Below are positions 6,004 to 13,816 of a stretch of DNA of 14,286 nucleotides, piece by piece. The first letter of the stretch is position 1. Every line of letters begins with the position of its first letter. The stretch lies in contig JANLYQ010000026.1 of the NCBI GenBank assembly GCA_031365725.1, positions 1-14,286 on the forward strand. Reading direction: 5' to 3'. The translations under genes and the position numbers were made by a program. This DNA comes from JANLYQ01 sp031365725. GTDB taxonomy: Bacteria; Actinomycetota; Actinomycetes; JACCUZ01. The notes below the pieces were generated by a model. The model had not been told where the DNA came from. It saw only the letters and a list, made by a program, of their open reading frames with translations, and did no database searches.

Positions 6004-8544
6004 GTGCTCAACGTCATCATCAAGAGCCTTCTCGGCCGCAAGATTCGCCTCTTCCTGACCGCTTCCGCCGTTGTCCTCGGCGTGGCCTTCGTCACCGGGG
6101 CACTCGTTCTCGGCGACACGCTCAACGCCACGTTCGACAAGCTATTCGCTACTGCCTATTCAGGCACGGACGTCGGCGTGAGAGGTCGATCGGCGTTCAA
6201 CGTCAACGCGGCCCAGGGCGGAGACCCGTCAACGGCACGTAAGCCTGTTCCCGTGTCGGTGCTGACGACGATCCGATCGGTGGAGGGCGTTGCGCAAGCA
6301 CAAGGGGACGTCTCAGGGTTTGCGCAGATCGTGACGAGCGCAGGCGCGGTAGTGGAGACGTCAGGCGCCCCGACGATCGGCAGCATCTGGTTGGGCCGCA
6401 CATCGATGAATCCGTACAAGCTGGTGCGTGGGCAACCCCCGCGCTCCCAGGGTGAAGTCGCGATCGACGCAACCACGGCGAAGGCGCAGAAGATCAAGGT
6501 GGGCGACAGCATTACCGTCCTCACTCAGTCTGGGTCGACCAAGCAGACGGTGTCGGGCGTCGTCGGGTTCGGTGACACGGGCGGCGGCCTCGCCGGCGCC
6601 ACAGTCACGCTGTTCGACCCTGCATCAGGCCCCGCTCTGCTCGGCACGCCGGGGGTTTTCAGCGAGGTGCTCGCGATCGGAGACGGCAGCGTCGACAACA
6701 CCACGCTGCGCGAGCGAGTCGCCCGCGCGCTTCCCTCAGACCTCCAGGCGCTGACTGGTGATCAACTCGCAGAGGCGGACTCCGGTGGCATCAAGAGTGG
6801 GCTGAAGTTCTTCAGCATCTTTCTCCTGGTGTTCGCCGTGATCGCCGTCTTTGTCGGTTCGTTCATCATCTTCAACACCTTCAGCATGCTCGTTGCCCAG
6901 CGGAGCCGTGAACTCGCACTCCTGCGGGCCCTTGGTGCCAGCCGTCGGCAGGTCAACTTGTCGGTGATCCTCGAAGCACTCGTCGTGGGTCTCATCGGCT
7001 CGACCATCGGACTCGGTCTCGGGGTGCTCGTTTCCCTGGGCCTCAAGGCGATCACCGGTCTGCTGATCGGTGACCTGCCGGCCGACGGAGTCGTGCTCCA
7101 CGGCCAGACCGTGCTCTGGGCATATCTGACCGGGGTCGTGGTCACCGTGGTCTCGGCGATTGCGCCGGCCCGGCGGGCCACCCATATCCCACCGATCGCG
7201 GCGTTGCGCGACGATGTGGCACTTCCCGCATCATCGCTGCGTCGACGCGCCCTCGTCGGGTCGTCCGTTCTCGTCGCCGGTGTGGTCAGCATGACGTCCG
7301 GTCTCACGGCCGGCACCGGCATCCTGTGGGTGGGCATCGGCGCGCTCGGCATCTTCCTGGGTGTGGCCATGCTCAGTCCCTTCCTGAGCAAGCCGATGGT
7401 CGGAGGTTTGGGTGCAGTGCTGCCGCGCTTCTGGGGAGCCACCGGCAGGCTGGCCCGAGAGAACGCACGACGCAACCCACGGCGCACAGCGGCGACCGCG
7501 TCCGCTCTGATGATCGGGCTGTCGCTCGTCGCTGCGGGCGGAGTGCTGGGCGCCTCTCTGACGAAGAGCGCCAATGCCGTCATCGATCGCAGCATCGGCG
7601 CTGACTTCATCATCTCGACCAGCAACTTCGGCCCTATCCCCAGCAGTGTGGCCACTCGGCTTCGCAGCCTTGACGGCATCGCCGCCGTCACGTCGTTCCG
7701 CTCTGGCCAAGCCCTTGTTGGCACACAGGTCGTCAGCCTCCAGGGCGTGACCGAAGACACGGTCGACAAGACCCTGCAGCTCAAGGTGACGTCAGGATCT
7801 CTCGGTGGCTTGGCCGATGGTGACCTTCTGATCAGCAAGAAGGCGGCGAAGGACCACGGCTGGACGGTGGGGAGCCGCATCCCCGTGACCTTCGGGCGCT
7901 CAGGGCGGCAGCAGATCAAGGTTGGCGGCATCTTCGACCAGAACCAGATCGCCGGCGACTACCTGATCGGTCTCACGACCTACGAGGCCAACTACACGGA
8001 GAAGCTCGATCAGTTCGTCGCCATGACGGTGCGACCTGGCGTCAATGTAAGAGGCATCAAGGCTGCGATCACGGCTGCGGGAGCTTCCAATCTCAAGGTT
8101 CGCGATCAGACCGAGTTCAAGGACGAGCAACGCAAGCAGATCAACAAGCTGCTCGGCTTCATCTTCGCTCTGCTCGCGCTCGCTGTCCTGATCGCTGCGC
8201 TGGGCATCGTCAACACGCTGGCCCTGTCTGTCATCGAGCGTACTCGCGAGATCGGGCTGCTCCGGGCTGTCGGGATGGGCCGTCGACAGACCCGCCGGAT
8301 GATTCGGCTGGAGTCCGTGGTCATCGCGGTGTTCGGCACGTTGCTCGGGCTTGCCCTGGGTGTGGCTCTCGGGTCCGCCCTGGTCAAGGCCCTCAACAGC
8401 CAAGGCATCGACCAGCTGGTGATCCCGATCGGGCAGCTAGCCGTCTATCTCGTCCTCGGAACATTGATCGGCGTAGTCGCGGCTGTGTGGCCGGCGCGGC
8501 GCGCCGCGCGCCTGGACGTGCTCAGAGCCATCGCCAGCGAATGA
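6004..8544 (+). CDS. ABC transporter permease with two FtsX/MacB-PCD modules
   Basis: 846-residue membrane subunit of the exporter formed with the preceding ATPase. N-terminal membrane segment at about 15-38, followed by a long extracytoplasmic domain (about 40-265). First FtsX module: segments near 269-291, 328-350 and 370-391 with the cytoplasmic coupling sequence RSRELALLRALGASRRQ. Central segments near 418-435 and 439-459, a re-entry segment near 497-519 after RENARRNPRRTAA, and a second external domain (about 525-715). Second FtsX module: segments near 716-741, 774-794 and 813-835 with ERTREIGLLRAVGMGRRQ. Ends WPARRAARLDVLRAIASE, a typical C-terminus. Two duplicated modules in one chain fit actinobacterial exporters of lipids, lipoproteins or peptides; the substrate cannot be read here. 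GTG start, 5 bases after the ATPase stop. By eye the gene is less G/C-rich than metH or arc. Confidence 0.92.
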   Translation: MLNVIIKSLLGRKIRLFLTASAVVLGVAFVTGALVLGDTLNATFDKLFATAYSGTDVGVRGRSAFNVNAAQGGDPSTARKPVPVSVLTTIRSVEGVAQAQGDVSGFAQIVTSAGAVVETSGAPTIGSIWLGRTSMNPYKLVRGQPPRSQGEVAIDATTAKAQKIKVGDSITVLTQSGSTKQTVSGVVGFGDTGGGLAGATVTLFDPASGPALLGTPGVFSEVLAIGDGSVDNTTLRERVARALPSDLQALTGDQLAEADSGGIKSGLKFFSIFLLVFAVIAVFVGSFIIFNTFSMLVAQRSRELALLRALGASRRQVNLSVILEALVVGLIGSTIGLGLGVLVSLGLKAITGLLIGDLPADGVVLHGQTVLWAYLTGVVVTVVSAIAPARRATHIPPIAALRDDVALPASSLRRRALVGSSVLVAGVVSMTSGLTAGTGILWVGIGALGIFLGVAMLSPFLSKPMVGGLGAVLPRFWGATGRLARENARRNPRRTAATASALMIGLSLVAAGGVLGASLTKSANAVIDRSIGADFIISTSNFGPIPSSVATRLRSLDGIAAVTSFRSGQALVGTQVVSLQGVTEDTVDKTLQLKVTSGSLGGLADGDLLISKKAAKDHGWTVGSRIPVTFGRSGRQQIKVGGIFDQNQIAGDYLIGLTTYEANYTEKLDQFVAMTVRPGVNVRGIKAAITAAGASNLKVRDQTEFKDEQRKQINKLLGFIFALLALAVLIAALGIVNTLALSVIERTREIGLLRAVGMGRRQTRRMIRLESVVIAVFGTLLGLALGVALGSALVKALNSQGIDQLVIPIGQLAVYLVLGTLIGVVAAVWPARRAARLDVLRAIASE

Positions 8545-8563
8545 CGTCGACGAGGGCGAACGC

Positions 8564-8577
8564 GATCCGAGTGGATC
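8564..8577. terminator. Possible weak bidirectional hairpin between convergent genes
   Basis: GATCC-GAGT-GGATC is a perfect 5-bp stem with a 4-base loop in the 31-base convergent gap, overlapping the stop codon of the HAD gene. No T-run on either side, so it is at most a weak terminator. Confidence 0.25.
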
Positions 8578-9316
8578 AGCCGACTTGAGCGGACCAGCCG
8601 GTTCGCTCGACGTGGCCGGCCCAAAGCCGAACCAGCTCGGCCAGGTCGAGGTCGGTCAGCGACGCTACCTGGTGGTGGGCGACATCTGCTGCGATGGTGC
8701 CCACGCTGGGCACGGCGATGGCAAAGCAGCCGGCGGCCCGGCCGGAGGTGGCACCGACCGCTGAGTCCTCCAGCACGACGCAGTCGGCGGCTACCACCCC
8801 GAGCAGACTGGCGCCGAGCAGGTAGGGCTCGGGGTGCGGTTTGGTGTTCGTGACGTCGTCCCCGGACACGGTTACCGGCAGGAGCTCGCGCCCGATCGAG
8901 TCGAGCACCGCCTCGACCATGACCCGCAGCGACGACGACACAAGAGCTCGCGGGACGCCGGCAGCACCGACCTCGGTGAGCAGCTCCCGCGCCCCGGGGC
9001 GCCAGGTGACGGCGCCGCCGCGCAGCCGGCCCACCATGCCCTCGACGAGGCGCTGACGCACGACGGAGCCGGACACCTCGGTCGGCACGGTGGCCGCGAT
9101 GTGCTCGACCGTCCGCTCGAGAGGACCGCCGACCAGCAACGCCTGGTCGTCCGGACCCCACCGCCCACCGAGGCTCTCGACCACCTCGCACTCCACCTCG
9201 AACCACACGTGCTCGGTGTCGACGAGCAGCCCGTCCATGTCGAACAGCACGGCGGCGGGCAGCTGGCGACCCGAGTGTGCCCCCGTAGCAACAGGTGGCC
9301 GCGGCTCAGGACGCAT
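8576..9316 (-). CDS. HAD-superfamily hydrolase, CbbY/beta-phosphoglucomutase-like
   Basis: 246 residues. Cytoplasmic phosphatase or phosphomutase fold with all four motifs: nucleophile/acid pair in LFDMDG (Asp26, Asp28), motif II in ALVSSSLR (Ser127-129), Lys159 in NTKPHPEPY, and motif IV LEDSAVG (Asp184, following Glu183). The helical cap between residues about 35 and 105 is the class I subgroup type of phosphoglycolate phosphatase, sugar-phosphatase and beta-PGM proteins; substrate cannot be told. The chosen ATG (9316) overlaps the metH stop by 11 bases in ATGCGTCCTGA, so translation is probably coupled to metH. A GTG at codon 23 is an alternative start, but it is only three residues before the nucleophile. 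Longer versions would run deep into metH. Confidence 0.88.
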   Translation of the reverse strand: MRPEPRPPVATGAHSGRQLPAAVLFDMDGLLVDTEHVWFEVECEVVESLGGRWGPDDQALLVGGPLERTVEHIAATVPTEVSGSVVRQRLVEGMVGRLRGGAVTWRPGARELLTEVGAAGVPRALVSSSLRVMVEAVLDSIGRELLPVTVSGDDVTNTKPHPEPYLLGASLLGVVAADCVVLEDSAVGATSGRAAGCFAIAVPSVGTIAADVAHHQVASLTDLDLAELVRLWAGHVERTGWSAQVG

Positions 9317-12300
9317 TGAAATAGCTGGCCTCGGGGTGGTGCAGCACCAGCGCATCGGTCGACTGCTCCGGGTGCAGCTGGAACTCCTCGGACAGCTTGA
9401 CCCCGATGCGCTCCGGCTCCAGCAGGTCGACCAGCTTGGCGCGGTCTTCGAGGTCCGGGCAGGCGCCGTAGCCGAAGGAGAACCGTGCGCCCCGGTAGCG
9501 CAGGTCGAAGTAGTCCTCAGCCTTGTCCGGGTCCTCAGCGGCGTAGCCGAGCTCGGCACGCATCCGCTTGTGCCAGTACTCCGCGAGGGACTCGGTCAGC
9601 TGCACCGAGAGACCGTGCAGCTCGAGGTAGTCGCGGTAGGAGTCCTTCGCGAACAGGTCAGCTGCGACCTCGGCGATGCGCGGCCCCATGGTGACCAGCT
9701 GCAACCCGAGGACATCGACCTCGCCGGACTCGCGCGGCCGGAAGAAGTCGGCGAGGCAGAGGTGCCGCCCGTGCCGCTGGCGAGGGAAGGTGAAGCGATA
9801 GCGCTCGGGAGCATCGATGGTCGGTGACTCGAGCAGCACCAGGTCGTCGCCCTCGGACACGACCGGGAAGTAGCCGTAGACGACCGCCGCCTCGAGCATC
9901 TTCTCGGCGTGCAGGCGCTCGAGCCACATCCGCAGCCGCGGGCGACCCTCGGTCTCGACCAGCTCGTCGTACGTCGCCCCGTCGCTGGCCCGCGAGGACT
10001 TCAGACCCCACTGGCCCATGAAGGTCGCGCGCTCGTCGAGCAGGGCGGCGTAGTCCTGCAGCGGGATGCCCTTGACCACCCGGGTGCCCCAGAAGGGCGG
10101 GACGGGCACCGGGTTGTCGACCGCCACGTCGGACCGCGCCGGCATGTCTTCGGGTGCCGTGGCATCGGGACGGCCGGCCGGCTTGACCCGCCGCGGCCGG
10201 AGCGCCGGCAGCTCGGCGCCGGGCACGCCGCGCTTGACGGCGATCAGCGCGTCCATCAGACGCAGGCCCTCGAACGCGTCACGGGCGTATCGGACCTCGC
10301 CCTCATAGACCTCCGCCAGGTCCTGCTCGACGTACGGCCGGGTCAATGCGGCCCCACCGAGGATGACCGGCCAGCGGGCGGCGAGCCCGCGGCTGTTCAT
10401 CTCCTCGAGGTTCTCCTTCATCACCACGGTCGACTTGACCAGCAGGCCGGACATGCCGATGACGTCGGCCCGGTGCGTGTCGGCCGCCTCGAGGATCGCC
10501 GACACCGGCTGCTTGATACCGATGTTGACGACGGTGAACCCGTTGTTGGACAGGATGATGTCGACGAGGTTCTTGCCGATGTCGTGCACGTCGCCCTTGA
10601 CGGTGGCCAGCACGATGGTGCCCTTGCCCTCGTCGTCGGTCTTCTCCATGTGGGGCTCGAGCCACGCCACGGAGGTCTTCATGACCTCGGCCGACTGCAG
10701 CACGAAGGGCAGCTGCATCTCGCCGCGTCCGAACAGGTCACCGACGACCTTCATGCCCTCGAGAAGGTGGTCGTTGACGATGTCGAGCGCGGACTTGCCG
10801 ACGTCCAGCGCCTCCTGCAGGTCGGCCTCCAGGCCGACCTTCTCGCCGTCGACGATGCGCCGGGCCAGCCGCTCCCCCAGCGGCAGTGCGGCGAGCTCCT
10901 CGGCCCGCGTCGCCCGGACGCTGGCGATGTCGACGCCCTCGAAGAGATCGAGGAAGCGTGCCAACGGGTCGTACGCCGGTTCCGTGCCGGTGGCCGGGCG
11001 TCGTCGGTCATAGACCAGGTCCAGCGCGACCTCACGGGCCTGGTCGTCGATCTTCGACATCGGCAGGATCTTGGCGGCGTGCACGATGGCCGAGTCGAGC
11101 CCGGCCTTCACGCACTCGTGCAGGAACACGGAGTTGAGCACCACGCGGGCCGCGGGGTTGACCCCGAACGACACGTTGGAGACACCGAGGGTGGTCTGCA
11201 CGGTCGGGTGCAGCCGCTTGAGCCGGCGGATCGCCTCGATGGTCTCGAGGGCGTCGCGTCGGGTCTCCTCCTGGCCGGTGGTGACGGGGAAGGTGAGCGT
11301 GTCGACGATGATGTCCTCGACCTGCATCCCCCAGCGACCGGTGAGGTCCTCGATCAGCCGGGTGGCCACCGCGACCTTCCAGTCGGCGGTACGGGCCTGG
11401 CCCTGCTCGTCGATGCACAGCGCGACGACGGCGGCGCCGTGCTCCTTGACCACCGGCATGATGCGGGCGTAGCGGGAGCCGGGGCCGTCGCCGTCCTCGA
11501 AGTTGACCGAGTTGATGACCGAGCGACCACCGAGCTGCTCGAGCCCGGCCTCGATCACGGCGGGCTCGGTCGAGTCCAGCACCAGCGGCAGGGTCGAGGC
11601 GGTGGCGAACCGGCTGGCCACCGCAATCATGTCGGCGACACCGTCGCGGCCGACGTAGTCGACGCACACGTCGAGCAGGTGCGCGCCGTCCCGGGTCTGG
11701 TCGCGGGCGATCTCGATGCAGTCGTCCCAGCCTTCGGCGAGCATCGCCTTCTTGAAGGCCAGCGAGCCGTTGGCATTGGTGCGCTCACCGATGGACAGGA
11801 ACGAGGTGTCCTGCCGGAAGGGCACGTGCATGTAGAGGGACGCGACCCCGGCCTCGGGGCGAGGTCGTCGGGCGGCCAGCCCCCGGCCGCTCACCCGCTC
11901 GACGACCTGACGCAGGTGCTCCGGCGTGGTCCCGCAGCAGCCACCAACGAGGGAGAGACCGAAGTCGCGGGTGAAGTGGTCGTGGGCGTCGGCCAGCTGG
12001 GCCGGGGTGAGCGGATAGCTTGCGCCGTTGCGGGCCAGCACCGGAAGGCCCGCGTTCGGCATGCACGAGACACCCACCCGCGCGTGCCGCGACAGGTGGC
12101 GCAGGTGCTCGCTCATCTCATCTGGACCGGTGGCGCAGTTGAGCCCGATCACGTCGATGCCCAGCGGCTCGAGTGCCGTGAGCGCGGCGCCGATCTCGGT
12201 GCCGAGCAGCATCGTGCCGGTGGTCTCGACAGTCACCTGGCAGATGAGGGGGGCGGCGGACCGCGCCTCCGTGAGCGCACGCCGCGCCCCGATGACGGCG

Positions 12301-12845
12301 GCCTTGGCCTGCAGCAGGTCCTGGGTGGTCTCGACGAGAACGGCGTGGATCCCGCCGGCAAGCATGCCGCGCACCTGCAGCTGGAACGCGTCGCGCAGCG
12401 TGGCGTAGGGCACGTGCCCCAGGGTCGGCAGCTTGGTGCCCGGCCCGACCGACCCCAGCACCCAGCGCGGCGCATCGGGGGTCGAGTGCTCGTCGGCGAC
12501 CTCGCGTGCGATGCGCGCTCCGGCCTCGGCCAGCTCCTCGATGCGGTGCTCGATGCCGTACTCCGCGAGGTTGCCGAGGTTGGCACCGAACGTGTTGGTC
12601 TCGACTGCGTCGACCCCGACGGCGAAGTAGGCCTCGTGCACCTCGCGGACGATGTCCGGGCGGGTGATGTTGAGGACTTCGTTGCAGCCCTCGTGGCCCT
12701 CGAAGTCATCCATCGAGGGGTCGCGGTCCTGCAGCATCGTGCCCATGGCGCCGTCGGCCACGACGACGCGGGTCGCCAGCGCCTCGCGCAGCGCAGCGAT
12801 GCGGTCGTGGTCCGGGGCCTGGGGCGTTACGGATGTCGCAGTCAT
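9306..12845 (-). CDS. metH: Cobalamin-dependent methionine synthase MetH
   Basis: Transfers the methyl group of 5-methyltetrahydrofolate to homocysteine via cobalamin. 1179 residues, full length with all four modules. Homocysteine domain with zinc ligands Cys237 (GLNCATG) and Cys303-Cys304 (GGCCGTTPEH). Folate-binding domain from about residue 348 (SFLSIGERTNANGSLAF) with INSVNFEDG. Cobalamin domain with DVHDIGKN, where His754 is the expected axial ligand, and SGLLVKSTVVM. C-terminal SAM-dependent reactivation domain ending GYGACPDLEDR and LSEEFQLHPEQSTDAL. ATG start has no Shine-Dalgarno sequence, but TAGACT lies 8 bases upstream, suggesting a leaderless transcript. No cobalamin riboswitch fits in the 101-base gap to the divergent gene. 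Its stop overlaps the HAD gene start. Confidence 0.97.
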   Translation of the reverse strand: MTATSVTPQAPDHDRIAALREALATRVVVADGAMGTMLQDRDPSMDDFEGHEGCNEVLNITRPDIVREVHEAYFAVGVDAVETNTFGANLGNLAEYGIEHRIEELAEAGARIAREVADEHSTPDAPRWVLGSVGPGTKLPTLGHVPYATLRDAFQLQVRGMLAGGIHAVLVETTQDLLQAKAAVIGARRALTEARSAAPLICQVTVETTGTMLLGTEIGAALTALEPLGIDVIGLNCATGPDEMSEHLRHLSRHARVGVSCMPNAGLPVLARNGASYPLTPAQLADAHDHFTRDFGLSLVGGCCGTTPEHLRQVVERVSGRGLAARRPRPEAGVASLYMHVPFRQDTSFLSIGERTNANGSLAFKKAMLAEGWDDCIEIARDQTRDGAHLLDVCVDYVGRDGVADMIAVASRFATASTLPLVLDSTEPAVIEAGLEQLGGRSVINSVNFEDGDGPGSRYARIMPVVKEHGAAVVALCIDEQGQARTADWKVAVATRLIEDLTGRWGMQVEDIIVDTLTFPVTTGQEETRRDALETIEAIRRLKRLHPTVQTTLGVSNVSFGVNPAARVVLNSVFLHECVKAGLDSAIVHAAKILPMSKIDDQAREVALDLVYDRRRPATGTEPAYDPLARFLDLFEGVDIASVRATRAEELAALPLGERLARRIVDGEKVGLEADLQEALDVGKSALDIVNDHLLEGMKVVGDLFGRGEMQLPFVLQSAEVMKTSVAWLEPHMEKTDDEGKGTIVLATVKGDVHDIGKNLVDIILSNNGFTVVNIGIKQPVSAILEAADTHRADVIGMSGLLVKSTVVMKENLEEMNSRGLAARWPVILGGAALTRPYVEQDLAEVYEGEVRYARDAFEGLRLMDALIAVKRGVPGAELPALRPRRVKPAGRPDATAPEDMPARSDVAVDNPVPVPPFWGTRVVKGIPLQDYAALLDERATFMGQWGLKSSRASDGATYDELVETEGRPRLRMWLERLHAEKMLEAAVVYGYFPVVSEGDDLVLLESPTIDAPERYRFTFPRQRHGRHLCLADFFRPRESGEVDVLGLQLVTMGPRIAEVAADLFAKDSYRDYLELHGLSVQLTESLAEYWHKRMRAELGYAAEDPDKAEDYFDLRYRGARFSFGYGACPDLEDRAKLVDLLEPERIGVKLSEEFQLHPEQSTDALVLHHPEASYFNAS

Positions 12846-12853
12846 TGCCAGGA

Positions 12854-12859
12854 AGTCTA
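12854..12859 (-). promoter_or_regulatory. Candidate leaderless -10 (TAGACT) for metH
   Basis: TAGACT on the minus strand ends 8 bases before the metH ATG; no ribosome binding site lies between. The same hexamer precedes the M50 and trmI starts. It falls where the -35 of the divergent PAC2 promoter would be. Confidence 0.45.
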
Positions 12860-12876
12860 CGTGCGGGCCGAGGTCG

Positions 12877-12882
12877 TAGGGT
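12877..12882 (+). promoter_or_regulatory. Candidate -10 (TAGGGT) for the PAC2-rfbB operon
   Basis: TAGGGT on the plus strand, about 64 bases before the PAC2 ATG, which has its own ribosome binding site. Its expected -35 zone coincides with the metH -10 on the other strand, so the two promoters would overlap back to back. Confidence 0.35.
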
Positions 12883-12946
12883 GACGCCGACCAGCGGCGG
12901 AGACCGACGCCGCGCGAGCGCTGTCCGGCGGGGAGGAGTGCGCAGC

Positions 12947-13816
12947 ATGATCGAGGCAGACGGCTTCCCCGAGCTGACCGATCCGCTGCTCATCGCGGCC
13001 TTCGAGGGGTGGAATGACGCCGGTGACGCGGCCACCGCCGCGGTCGAGCACCTGGAGACCGTCTGGTCGGCGACCCGGCTGACCGAGCTCGACCCCGAGG
13101 ACTACTACGACTACCAGGTCAACCGGCCGATTGTCAGCCAGTCCGACGACGGCGTGCGGGTCGTGACGTGGCCCACCACCCGGGTCTCCTACGCGCGCCT
13201 GCCCGACGTCGGTCGCGACGTGGTCCTGATCCGCGGCATCGAGCCCAACATGCGCTGGAAGCAGTTCACCCAGGAGATCCTCGGGGTCTGCCACGAGCTC
13301 GGCGTCGAGATGGTGGTGACGCTGGGCGCGCTGCTCGCCGATGCCCCGCACACCCGCCCCGTGCCGGTCACCGGCACCTCCTCGGACGAGGTCGTGACCC
13401 GCACCCTGCACCTGGAACCGTCCCGCTATGAAGGCCCCACCGGCATCGTCGGGGTCGTCCAGGACGCCTGCACGCGGGCCGGCGTACCCGCGTTGTCGAT
13501 CTGGGCCGCGGTCCCGCACTACGTCGCGCAGCCGCCCTGTCCGAAGGCGACCCTCGCGTTGCTCAGCCACATCGAGGACCTGCTCGACGTGCCGATCCCG
13601 CTGGGCGACCTGCCCGAGGACGCGCGGGCCTGGGAGCGCGGGGTGGACGAGCTGGCCGCCGAGGACTCCGAGGTGGCCGACTACGTCCGGTCCCTCGAGG
13701 AGGCCAAAGATCTCACCGAGGCACCGGAAGCCTCCGGTGACGCGATCGCCCGCGAGTTCGAGCGCTATCTGCGCCGCCGTGACAACCCGCCCACTCCCGG
13801 CCAGGAGAACCGATGA
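12947..13816 (+). CDS. PAC2 (proteasome assembly chaperone 2) family protein
   Basis: 289 residues. Members share a fold with eukaryotic proteasome assembly chaperone PAC2 and archaeal homologues; the actinobacterial role is not established. Family signatures: LLIAAFEGWNDAGDAATAA near the N-terminus, DYQVNRP, VVLIRGIEPNMRWKQF, VTLGALLADAPHTRPVPVTG, YEGPTGIVGV, and SIWAAVPHYVAQPPCPKATLALL. The C-terminal 70 residues are acidic and probably helical, with EFERYLRRRDN near the end. ATG at 12947 is preferred because GGGGAGGAG (12930-12938) lies 8 bases upstream; an in-frame GTG three codons earlier sits inside that site. Corresponds by gene order to mycobacterial Rv2125 beside metH. It overlaps the next gene by ATGA. 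Its closeness to arc in the same region is suggestive, not proof of a proteasome link. Confidence 0.9.
   Translation: MIEADGFPELTDPLLIAAFEGWNDAGDAATAAVEHLETVWSATRLTELDPEDYYDYQVNRPIVSQSDDGVRVVTWPTTRVSYARLPDVGRDVVLIRGIEPNMRWKQFTQEILGVCHELGVEMVVTLGALLADAPHTRPVPVTGTSSDEVVTRTLHLEPSRYEGPTGIVGVVQDACTRAGVPALSIWAAVPHYVAQPPCPKATLALLSHIEDLLDVPIPLGDLPEDARAWERGVDELAAEDSEVADYVRSLEEAKDLTEAPEASGDAIAREFERYLRRRDNPPTPGQENR

Noticed and set aside
8545..8575. Strong intrinsic terminator between the convergent permease and HAD genes
   Set aside because: Only a 5-bp stem without a T-run is present, so it is listed only as a weak candidate.
9909..12884. 991-codon open frame on the plus strand opposite metH
   Set aside because: It lies antisense to a full-length, motif-complete MetH; long antisense frames are routine in G/C-rich genes, and its product has low complexity (Asp, Gly, Val, Leu, His, Arg) with no domain.
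12846..12946. Cobalamin riboswitch upstream of metH
   Set aside because: Only about 100 bases separate metH from the divergent gene, no B12-box-like sequence is seen, and the -10 lies 8 bases from the start codon.
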